A stretch of DNA of 64,000 nt from Adiantum capillus-veneris (taxonomy: Eukaryota > Streptophyta > Polypodiopsida > Polypodiales > Pteridaceae), in NCBI GenBank assembly GCA_014529385.2, contig CM043960.1, positions 26,179,896 to 26,243,895 of the forward strand. Direction: 5' to 3'. The position numbers and the translations under genes were made by a program. Under the pieces are notes generated by a model. The model was not told the DNA's origin. It searched no databases and saw nothing but the letters and a program-made list of their open reading frames with translations. Numbering within the stretch: position 1 is the stretch's first letter; every line of letters starts with the position of its first letter. Of this stretch, positions 41,102 through 51,030 are shown in pieces.

Positions 41102-42366
41102 ATTGTTTCCCTTTCCCAGGGGCTTACTCTTACTATGGAACCCCTTTCCTTTGCTTCTATACTTGTGCTGAAATGTATACAAGATAGCGATGCTTCAGAT
41201 CTAATTTTTGATGCCTCAATGGATTCTAGTCTGTCACTTGTCCAGCTTATTTCTTTTGACCAATGGGTGAAAGTTCTCACTCTTCTCGTTAAGAATAAAA
41301 CTGATGGTATCAACCTACTGTTGGAAATTACTTCTAATTTGGCTGGCCTTTCCAAAGCCCATATTCAGGACTTAGCTTCCTTCTCTTCTAAAGACTTTGA
41401 ACTATCCAATCTCCACAAAAATTTTTCCAGGCTTAATCCCATCTTTGTTATTGCTCCCTCCACTCCTATAGTCCCTCCACCTAACAGCCTCTTTTGTAGA
41501 GATGCTGTTGCATTGGAAGATGTAAAAGAATTTCAGAAGGACCTTTGTTCACTTAGTGAAGCTTCCCTTTTGGATATGGTGCCAAAAGTCTCTAGGGCCT
41601 TTCCTTTTTTACCATCACAAAAAATTGAAGTAGAATCCTTGGGTGTAGAGCACAAACTTTGGTTGTTCCCAAATAAATGGTTTCTTGCACCCATTTCTAT
41701 GGAAACTTGGGTCTTCCTTGCCAGCCTGGAATGTGCAACAATTGAAGAATGCAGACGTAAAGTTCTTAAAGGGATTCAGCTCCTGGATAAAGGAGATCTG
41801 ATTAAAGCTCCGTTCAATATGAATTTCCTTGATGATAAAAAATGCGGATCTAATACAGGTTTATATGCAAGAACAAAAGGTGTGATGACCTTTAGTAAAA
41901 ATAATGCTGATTACTACATTGAAACAATATGGAATGTATTCAGACCTTACCTTAAGTGTGCATGCAGATTTTTAGATCCTAAAGCTGCTTATTAGTCGAG
42001 CATCATTTGGTTTGACCATGCTAATTGGTACGTCCTCAACAATCTGCCAAATATCTTTCCCTCTTCTGTTCATGGCTTGGTGGTCAAGCTAAGGATTTGG
42101 TCTTAGCTCAAATCATCTTTATTCAGTACAGATCGATTATGTGTGACACCCTTCAAGAGCTTGGTTCTGATGGTTGTGGCACACTGTTAACCACTTGTGG
42201 AGGTTATAAAGGAACCAAAAGTATGGCTGGGCAAATCAAGCCTAAGATTGATGATGATGAAACTCAAGTTTCCAAATCCCCCAACACTCTTGTCTCTCCG
42301 TCGACGTCTTACACCTCTTTCTTGACTCCCTTCTCAAGTGATTCTGTTTTTGGGAGAGGGAGAGTG
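41102..42366 (+). pseudogene. N-terminal polyprotein region in A3
   Basis: After an AG acceptor ('aaatctttgcag') the frame runs IVSLSQGLTLTMEPLSFASI without a break to CRFLDPKAAY at 41995, where one TAG stop interrupts. It resumes with SSIIWFDHANW and continues to LVLAQIIFIQYRSIMCDTLQ, then DDDETQVSKSPNTLVSPSTS and FGRGRV at the truncation. It is cleaner than the copy at 29565-30868 and shows that the breaks there are mutations and not introns. No RT follows. Confidence 0.65.
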
Positions 42367-42369
42367 TAA

Positions 42370-43087
42370 TACCACAAGTAGTAGAGGACCACGGACTAGG
42401 ATGACTCTTGGTGAACATGAAAGGTATCTCAAGAGTCTCTATCACCTAATCTGCATTTCCAAAATAAAATGATGCAGTAGGAGAATCAAATTGTGATGAA
42501 CTTTATCGAATTTGATCCAGATTCTCAAGTCCTAATGTATACCTTACCTACTAAAGAAGCTAAGATTCCCAGATTCTTTCCATCTCTATACCCCACATAT
42601 ATTGAACCAAGTGATCAAAAGACATACATCAAGATAGTGGATGAGCTCAGGGAATGGTACAAGGGATCTACAAGTGAATGGAATCAGGTGGTGCTGATGA
42701 TGAAGCTCTAAAACATGACTAGATAGGTGATATGTTGATGGCTTTAGATAACTTCAACCAAAGAATGGGCCAGTGGCGTATTCATGTTTGCCAACTTATA
42801 AAGATAACTAATAAGCTTCTTCAACTTACTGTTGAAGCTTGTAAAATCCTAGAGAAGGAGTTGACCAATAGAGAAACCTTTGAACCTTAGTTCAAGGAAA
42901 TGGTAGAGATCCTCTTTGAAGTTGGAGTAAAATGCAATCAACCACTCCCTAAAGGCTAGATTCATACAACCTCATATTTTCACAAGCTAGCCAAGGTAAG
43001 ACTCACCAGAGGAAAGAGAAACTCGTACGACTGTGATACAAAAACATGGAATGCCCCCCTTACACCTTATGAGTTTAGGAGATAAGA
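42370..43087 (+). pseudogene. Unclassified decayed coding-like segment
   Basis: Two frames look protein-like: 42493-42711 (MMNFIEFDPDSQVLMYTLPT ... DELREWYKGSTSEWNQ) and, from about 42730, MLMALDNFNQRMGQWRIHVC ... LLQLTVEACKILEKELTN with only a few stops up to 43080. I do not recognise a family. It lies between the truncated Penelope-like unit and the left LTR of the second Gypsy element, so it may be a remnant of a third element or of a host gene. Confidence 0.35.
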
Positions 43088-44985
43088 TGTAGATAACATA
43101 GCTTCTAGAGCTAAAGAAGAAATGTAGCCAAAGAAGCCGCTCACTTTTCCTTACAAACACACACGTGATGGAGAGAACTCATGAAAGATAGTCAGAACAA
43201 AACAAAAATGAAAACATCGAGATTATGATCATATCGTATCATGGGTAGGATAAAAGGGTTAATGGATGAGTTAATGATATTTAATATTTGTTGTCCAAAT
43301 AAGCTACGGATTGCTCTTTGGAACTGTAGCTTTGTGCTTACTATAATGTATATGTTTTGTCTAGCGATTGGGATTAGTTGTGAGTACAAATCCTCCTGAT
43401 TCATAATAAAATAACCACATTCACATCAAAAGAGAAGTCATAGTCAATAATAGGTAGTATGATGGGATTTGGTGAGAGAAGTATTTTGTTGAGCCTTTCA
43501 GGACCAAATAGAAACACTATGCGTTGCTGAAAGTGAATCTTTCGACTAATCCAAATGTTGACCCTAATAGATTGCACTGAATGGAATTGAAAGAAATTAC
43601 CTCTATGTGGATTATGGTTATTCATCAATGATATACTTAGTATGCACAAAGATAAAGGTGTGAAAGAAGTGAAAGGAGAAGAAGAAGAGAGTTTCTCTCC
43701 CAAGCCCTATTGTTGCCCTTAGGCAATAAGGATACTGCGGGGAGAGAAGTACCTGTAGCAAGGAGATTCTAGAGTTTTTGGAAGAGAATGAGAACCTTAA
43801 GAGAGAGAGATGCTTGTGGAAGATGAAGATATGGTTACTAACCTTGTGCACATAATTGTTTCCCGCAAGAAGGTTGTATCCATTACATTGACAAGGGTGC
43901 TGCTTGAATACATGAGAGCAATCGCCACCACCTTAATGGAGAGAGAAGATGAGGCAAGACTTCAGCCTTTCTTCAAGAGACAGTGTGGCACTAAGATGAG
44001 TGTATCACTATGGAATTGAGCTATTCTGTCTCACTCATAACTTACCCCAATGAAGAGAAGGTTTCCCTTTTTATAGGTGAGGGAGCCATGTTTTACATAA
44101 TCACTTGATTAAGCTAAAGAGTTAGCCCAAATCAAATGTTCTTTGGATATTTCTTAAAATGGGCAATATTAGGACTCAAAATATCATGAAATTCAGCATC
44201 TTTGGTCATTGAGGCATCATGTGGGTGCATGATGTATGTGGGCCCCACCTAGGCATCTTCTGTGTGGCTCCAGTAGGGGGTCCCAACTTGTGTGTCTTGT
44301 CCTTCAAGGCATCTTTGAGGTGTCACATTCACATGCTTGTGTCTTTTATCCTCCAAATATCTTATTTTATGGAAAAAGACCAAGATTATCTCTTTTCACT
44401 TGATTCACCTGTTTACCATCTCTTCTTGCAATGTAGTTGTGAGAGGAATTTTCACTCTTTTCTTTGTAACTTTTGACCTGTAACTCGGATTGACATGCTT
44501 CAAAAGGCACAATTGGCCTACTAAAAGAGCTTGACTTGGTTTTGGACTTTTCTCCATGCCCTTAGGTTGGGATTTTCAAATTGGGATGGTCCAAGAAGCT
44601 TTGGATCTATCTTTTCATAAAGTCTTGTAGTAGGCCCTTCCCTCTTGTATGTATCCAAGAAGGTATGCATTATTGAAGGGTTATATTATTAAATAAATGT
44701 GAAAAGAAGAAAATAATTTATATATGGTAGGGTATAGCTGAGATATTAGAAGAAATATACAAATGCTTTTCCCCTAGACAAAAAGAGGCACAATCATTGA
44801 TACTTCTCTTGCAGTACTTTCTAATAGTAATGTACATTTATATTACTTCAAAGGTAATACTAAGGTATGGTAGAAAGCTTTTATTTATGCATATGAGTAT
44901 TATATGAAGTATACTTATGCATCAAAAAGTCACAAGATAAATCGTTTAATGCCCGTTCCCACTATATACATGCCACAGCACGACA
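43088..44985 (-). repeat. FIDD-element 3' LTR
   Basis: On the plus strand it starts TGTAGATAACATAGC and ends CACAGCACGACA. It matches 51031-52928 along its length. Confidence 0.88.
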
Positions 44986-45000
44986 TCCACCCCCTCTAAA
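44986..45000 (-). other. FIDD-element polypurine tract
   Basis: The minus strand reads TTTAGAGGGGGTGGA immediately before the TG of the 3' LTR. Confidence 0.7.
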
Positions 45001-45043
45001 CCTGCTCATCCTCCCGTATGTCCCACGTTGTCTCTTTGTAAGA

Positions 45044-45946
45044 TCAGACCTCTTGTACATCTTCCTTGCTTTCTTCTTCACTGGATGATTCCAGAGCTTC
45101 ATGTTCACTTTGATCTTCACTTGTGTTTTGCTCTTCTTCCTCATCAACATCTTCTAGATCATTGTCTCCTCTTCTCTGAAGCATTTTAATCCTTTTTCCC
45201 ACAATGGGAATCTTTACTTTTGTACCATCTAGTCCAGACAAGCTGTAAGTAGCATTTTCATACACATGCTTTACAACATACGGTCCAAACCATCGTTTTG
45301 AGAACTTACGCATGACTGTGTGATGGTTATCAAGGCTACTATCATACACTAAAACCCAGTCACCTTTGTCAATTGCTTTGCTCTTGAGTCGATGTCGCTT
45401 ATCAAAGTAGTCCTTGTTTTTCAACCTTGCATTTTTGAGTCGTTCTTTTGCAGCTTCAATGTCTCCAGGTCTTCTCTCTAGCTGCCTTATATGGAGTGCA
45501 AGGAGATCTTCCCTGCTAAGCCCCTCTTGCCAAGGTAGTACATTCCATGTGGGAATTATATCTTCAATCGGAATCACTGGCTTTTGACCATACATTAGCT
45601 CCGCAGGCATGTAGCCAGTTACTGAGCTATGTGTTGTACGATCAGCCCATAAAGCATATGGTAACAATTTTGGCCACTCACCAACTCTTCCTTCGCAAGC
45701 CTTTGCCAAAGCTTTGATGATAGGAGGATGCCCTCTTTCACTCTTTCCATTTCCTTCAGGGTTGTAAGCTGTAGTAAGAGAAAGCTTGATTCCCAATCTG
45801 GAAAAGAACTCCCTTGATTCCTTAGCATCCAGCTCACCTCTATCTGCAGTGATCTTTCCCACACAACTATAACGGCAAATCACCTCATCAAGAAGGAATT
45901 TGCACACAGCTTCTGTGGTTTTAGCTCTTAATGCTCTTCCTTCAAC
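45044..45946 (-). pseudogene. FIDD-element integrase, catalytic and C-terminal part
   Basis: Carries the second and third catalytic residues: ITADRGELDAKESREFF (Asp) and TAYNPEGNGKSERGH (Glu), then ALWADRTTHSSVTGYMPAEL and the C-terminal GPYVVKHVYENATYSLSGLD fold, ending in an acidic tail (EDVDEEEEQNTSEDQSEHEA). One TAG stop at about 45946-45948, between LTN and VEGRAL, where CAG fits, separates it from the upstream half. There is no chromodomain. Confidence 0.85.
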
Positions 45947-47389
45947 CTAGTTAGTTAGGTCCTCTCGTGCAAGAACCAAGTATCTCATTTGCCAGAGTCC
46001 TAAAGACATTGTGACTAGATCCACAACCCATTTATAGTGCATGGCTAGTGGATATGTACGGTGCAATCCATCACGATGTCGAACATTTGAATACATTTGA
46101 CAAGTTACACATGAATCTACAAACTGAGATACATCTTTATACATACCCTTCCACCAGTATTTTTCTTTCAACTTGGAGAAGGTTGCCCATACACCCGTGT
46201 GTCCAGCCCATAGACTCTCATGAAACTCTTGCATGAGCTTTACTTGAGTCTCTTTTTTACATATAACCCATTGTGGTGTAGCACCCTTTTGTTTAGGATG
46301 CTTCCACAAGTAACCATCCCTCAAAAAGTACCCATATGCTTTCCTGTGTATCCTCCTGAATTCTTGTTCAGACCAATCATCCTGTTTTGCTAGAGTACTC
46401 AAATAGCTTCCAATAAGAAGCCAATCACCTTCATAAAGATCTTTCAAGAACAATTCAAGTGTATTAGTCATGCAGACATAGTTACCTTGGACATGAGAGA
46501 TGGAATAGAACTTTGTGCCCACATCATCTCCCTCATCAATCATCTGTGACTCATCTTCATACCTTGCCCTTGATAGCATATCTACCACTGTATTGTCTTT
46601 ACCTGCAATGTGCTTAAACTCGGGATTTAAGGACTTAATGTAGGCAATCCACCGCAACATAGCAATGTCTGGCATTGAGCAGCTTGTAATCATCCCAAGA
46701 AGTGGTAGACAATCTGTTTCTACAACCACACATGCACCAATAAGGTACTCTTTTCCATTTTTCAAGACTGTAACCATACCCCATAGCTCTCTCTTTATTT
46801 GTGGATAGTTTCTTTGGCGAGCACTTAGTACCTTTGCTCCAAATCTTACCACATACCTGCGTCCTTCTTCGTCATCTTGCCCTATTGCCCATCCAATCCC
46901 TGTAGGACTGGTGTCTACCTTTCTCAAAGTTGGTGCTGACTGGAGCAACGCCTTTAGCTTTTTCATGGATTTTACATGTGCTTCTGTCCATTTAAACTTC
47001 TGATTCTTTCTAAGCAGCTGATAAAGAGGATCAGCTACATGTGCATAATGTGGAATCCAAATAACATAGAAGACACATGCTCCCAGAAACCTTCTAACCT
47101 CAGTGATGCTAGTGCATGTTTCTTTCATTCTTTGGATGGCATCTACCTTTGATGGACAAGGTTTCCTACCATATGGCCCGCACATGTGTCCCACAATTAG
47201 AACTTCTTTGACACCAAACATAGAATTTTTCCCTGACAATGTAAGATTCACTTCTTCCAACCTAGAAAAAATTTTATCACAATCATTTATGTGATTTACC
47301 ACAAACCTGTGACATCCCTTGAGATCCAAAGCTTCATCTTTGTCACTTTCTTCACATCCTTTGATAGGCAAATCATCAATGAAAGGCAT
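45947..47389 (-). pseudogene. FIDD-element RT end, RNase H and integrase zinc domain
   Basis: Starts at the RT active site MPFIDDLPIKG (F-I-D-D). Connection and RNase H blocks follow: WTEAHVKSMKKLKALLQSAP, GIGWAIGQDDEEGRRYVVRF, RELWGMVTVLKNGKEYLIGA, ETDCLPLLGMI and HIAGKDNTVVDMLSRARYED. The integrase HHCC domain is HESLWAGHTGVWATFSKLKE then CVTCQMY, and the first catalytic Asp is in WVVDLVTMSLG (about 46005). A TAA just upstream (about 47390-47395), where CAA fits, interrupts the RT. Confidence 0.88.
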
Positions 47390-47395
47390 TGTGAT

Positions 47396-47800
47396 TTAAG
47401 GAATAAAGTCACGTAAGACCTTATTCATCCCATTCATCATATGTGCAACCGAGTTGGTTGCTCCCTGTGGCAAGGTACACATCCTTACCAAACCCGAAGG
47501 TGTCCTCATGGTTGTCAAGTCTCTGCTTTCGATTGTAAGCTGAAATTGATCATACCCTGAGTAGAGATCCCCCATTGAGTAGATTGCCCTCCCTGCAAAC
47601 GCCTCTGCAAACTCATCCACAATTGGACCTGTACCTACATTTCTAATTGTCACCTTGTTCACTGGTTGCATATCTTGGATGAAGCGTAGAGAAACATTCT
47701 TCTTTGGAACTGTGAACCACCTGTTTGAGTATGGAGCACAAGAAGGCTCCAAGATTCCCATTTTGATTTTCTCATTCAGTAGCTCTACTAACTTTGGCAA
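47396..47800 (-). pseudogene. FIDD-element RT, fingers and palm
   Basis: LPKLVELLNEKIKMGILEPS, then FTVPKKNVSLRFIQDMQPVN (motif 1-2), YSMGDLYSGYDQFQL (motif A; D kept) and LPQGATNSVAHM (motif B). A stop (TAG where TGG is expected, in VP-W-NLRPIP) at about 47834 separates it from the upstream frame. Confidence 0.88.
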
Positions 47801-47833
47801 ATGAACCTTTGGAACCGGAATAGGCCGCAGATT

Positions 47834-48943
47834 CTAAGGCACATGAGGTATTGTGAAAATTACCATAGGAGCTACAATAGAAGGATCAACACATCCTATG
47901 TCATGTGGCTCAAATGCAAAAGCCTTACCATGATTTGAAAGCATTTCTTTGAAGCACTTTGTCTCCTCCTGTGTTAGAAACTCCTCACAACCAATCTGCA
48001 ACTCTTGGAAAGACTCCTTTGTGAAGGTATGCCCAATCTTTTTAGGATTCCTCAAACTTGGTTGTAAAGAAGCCTGCTCAATATTTTCCCTATTGTTGGG
48101 TGGTAAGGGTGAAGCTACTGGTTTCACCTTCTTTGCTACACTCTTGTATTTAGTTTCAACATGGACTTTTGGGCCAACTGTTTGGCTTTCTTTAAAGGCT
48201 TCTATTACTTGATACATTTCCATAGAGAAAACTTCCACAACTTCATTTTCAAGATGCAAATTAGACCCCATTATAGCATCAAGCTCACCCATAGTATCTA
48301 CAAAAGAAACTTGTTCACACAAACCCAAAACATTTTCAGTAGGCTCTAGCAACCCACTTTTTTTCATGCCTATTTGTACATTATGCACATATTGCCTCTC
48401 ACATCTCTTCAAATCTTCAAGTTTTGTAAAACATACTGATCCATTCCTTGTTACCAAGGAGCCCGTTGAAAAAGTTTCACCTATTTTTGGATCAGGCGAG
48501 ACCCTTTTTCTTTCTGTACCACTGCAATCTCGCTTTACAATGGCTTGGCCAAAACCCATCATTTCTCTATGATCATGAAACTCTTTGCTCACCTTTGGTA
48601 GAGGATGTTCTCTGAGGTTGTCACAATTTCTTTCATGGTTTACACAAATTATGAGAAATTGAACAGCTCGTTTACCATCTTTGCTACGTATCCTAGCATA
48701 TGCTGAACCATCATCCATTACCTTTGTTTCCATTCGAACTCCCACAATGTAGGGTTGTCCAAGGATGAGATGATATGAAGATGTATCCTGTACAAAGAAG
48801 TTTTGGTCAATCTTTACATCACCTATTGTTACCTTCACACCTGGATATGCTGCATACAATTCACCCGATGAATTGTTTGCCACTTTTACCATCCAGCCAT
48901 GATCTGTGTCCATCGGCCATTTTCACTTGTTGTAGAGACTCTT
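47834..48943 (-). pseudogene. FIDD-element protease end and spacer before RT
   Basis: YAAYPGVKVTIGDVKIDQNF, FVQDTSSYHLILGQPYIVGV and MDDGSAYARIRSKDGKRAVQ form the flap and C-terminal half of a retroviral-type aspartic protease (LILGQPY replaces the usual I-L-G-x-P/D). A long spacer with no recognised domain follows, up to the RT. A TGA (in NK-W-KWP, where TGG fits) at about 48928 breaks the frame. Upstream ALIDHGSEINIMS (about 48960-49000) holds the catalytic D-H-G-S. Confidence 0.8.
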
Positions 48944-49005
48944 TGACATTATGTTTATTTCTGAACCATGGTCAATCAAGGCAACAAATGGCTCTTCAAG
49001 ATCAC

Positions 49006-50328
49006 CTACCAAAGTTTCTGTAGTAGCCCTTGCCCAATGACTAGGAATATCTCAACTTCTTCATCATCATTTGAGAAATGCACTTGCTTCACTCTCCCAC
49101 TAGATTGGTAGCATCCTACCACAGCTCCATCATCCTCCTTATTTTGCAGCTGCATCCCTTGTGTCTTCGAGGTTTCCCCTTCAACCTGTGGACGAGAAAC
49201 TTCAGCAAGGGTTTGCCTCTTCCTCTTGATGATGTTAATGATCTCCTCATGGAATTCACGCTTTGCAATGCCAAGAACTTCTCCTAGAGTAAACTCAATC
49301 TTGCTATTCAAGATCCTTTCCTCCAAGAATTTCTTTAAATCTGTAGCAACCTCAATATCAGATTGTAGTTTATAAGTTGGTCCTTTTGTCTTACCTTTTG
49401 TTGGCTCTTTCTTCTTTCCTGTTGTAGACTCCTCCATGAGTACTTCAGGTGGAGACGCTCCTTGTGTTGAGGGTGTTTGGGAAGGCATTGAGTCGCTTCT
49501 TCCCCCACTTCTAGAAGCTCTTTTTGATGGTCCTTCATCAGCGTTCTCACGTCTGCGCTTCTCTTCTATAATCGCCTCATTTTGTTGGCATTTTGTAATG
49601 TAGACATGCACTGACAATGAGTCCACTGGATCATTCCATCCTGTTTCTAGACGTATGCAATCACCTGCTTCATGTAGAATCTCTTTTGTAAGCTTTCCCT
49701 TTTTAGCTAATTGCATGACATTTGGCCAAATTTGACCGTGATGGTCACTCGCCTCTTCATCATTAAGGTGCTCAATTGTCACTCCATAAGTAGCTGCCTC
49801 AACTGAAGAGTTGGCACGGTTAGTTTCCATATCTTCAACTAAGGTTTGCATTCCCCCCTTCCCAAAGTTAGTTCTCAAGGGTAGACCTGTCTCTCTTAAG
49901 TGGATTTTACCATCTTTAAAAAAGACAAAATCTTTTGACAAAGCATCACTAAAATCATCACAATCCCTTCTTACATGGTCTGTACTATCACACCAAATAC
50001 ATCTATTAACAAACCCTTCTTTGGGATGTTGTCTTTGCCTAGGAAGTGGCCCTGATGGTTGGCCTTTTTCTTCAAGCTTTGCAAGCTTCACCTTCAAGTC
50101 ACGCATTCCCTTCACAAGCTCATCTAGCATGGACTCATCAAACTTAGGAGTGATAAAAGTAGGCTTTACCATTTTGTCAGAAGTTGAGGTGGAAGGACTT
50201 GTAGTGTTTACTACCATCTTGTCCCCTCTTCTTTGTCGTTTGGCAAGCAGTGAGACAACACCTTCAACCTCATTCCAGTCGGTCTTTAGTCCTTGCTCAG
50301 CATCTTTATCTTCAAGAAGAAGCTCCAA
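49006..50328 (-). pseudogene. FIDD-element gag C-terminus and protease start
   Basis: A coiled region (DELVKGMRDLKVKLAKLEEK), one zinc knuckle CIWCDSTDHVRRDC (about 49950-49990), then a long charged linker rich in Glu/Lys/Ser. It ends near 49040, where a one-base shift is needed to continue into HWARATTETLVGDLEEPFVA. The shift could be a mutation or a gag-pol frameshift. A TAA (CAA expected) near 50329-50331 separates it from the gag N-terminus. Confidence 0.82.
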
Positions 50329-50331
50329 ATT

Positions 50332-50883
50332 TTATTGAAACTCTTTACCTACAGCTTGTAAGAAAAGATCTGTCTTCTCTGCATCTAGTGTGGCCCTTTC
50401 TGTCCTGGTGAGTTGTGCATAGCGCCGCTCAAATTCCCTAAGTAGCTCTGTTATTGATAGTCCTTGCTTTGGCTTGACTACCCATTCTAAGAATGTCCTT
50501 TTGGTCACTCTCTCAGAGTCCTCCATGAAATATTCCTCCTTTAAAGCTACTTTGAGTTCTTTCCAATTTCTCCCATGCCCATCTTTAATTCCCCTAACAT
50601 GTTCTCTAATTTCTGGAGCAACAACTAGCTCAAAGCTTTGAATCATCTCACCTTCTGACACGCGATGCAGCTCAATATCCTTCACATACTCGCGTAAGTA
50701 CTTGGTTACATCTTTACCATTGAATTGATCCATTCTGTTGACGAACGCTTGTATGGCCTTCGTTGCTGAAATCTCCCTTCTTTCAGTGGCATGTTGCTGT
50801 TGCATGAACATTGCAAATGCTTGAATCATTTGCATTGTTGTTGGGTCAAAATGCATACCCTGTTGCTCAACATGATCACCCAT
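50332..50883 (-). pseudogene. FIDD-element gag N-terminal domain
   Basis: I chose MGDHVEQQGMHFDPTTMQMI at 50883 as the start; an ATG 29 codons upstream belongs to leader sequence. The retrotransposon gag core reads FVNRMDQFNGKDVTKYLREY, LELHRVSEGEMIQSFELVV-like, then WKELKVALKEEYFMED and FLEWVVKPKQGLSITELLRE. It would form the particle shell. Confidence 0.82.
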
Positions 50884-51030
50884 GGTTACGCACAAACTCT
50901 CACCCTGGCAGTTTCGCGTCGGGTTCACCAAAAATATGTCAAGAAGTAGGCGGTCTTGCCAGGAAGGCACCGGGCCTCTTGCTTGTGAGAGTTTGTGAGG
51001 AAGCTCAAGGGTTATGAGAAGGAGCTAAGA

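Larger units (their letters stand above)
36956..42366 (+). mobile_element. Third, diverged and truncated Penelope-like unit (A3)
   Basis: It begins 'aaaattgcatgagtcctttctca', the counterpart of 'gctattacacgagttgtttctca' in A1. Minus-strand gene, divergent TATA boxes, first exon, conserved block, hairpin and the N-terminal exons follow in the same order. Long stretches between (about 37750-38300 and 38600-40200) cannot be aligned to A1 by eye. It stops at 42366, before the RT domain. It is an older or separate family member joined head to tail. Confidence 0.78.

Noticed and set aside
43083-43087. 'taaga' as target duplication of the FIDD element
   Set aside because: The same five bases lie at the inner side of the other LTR, and the outer right flank reads 'acgcg'; no matching duplication exists.
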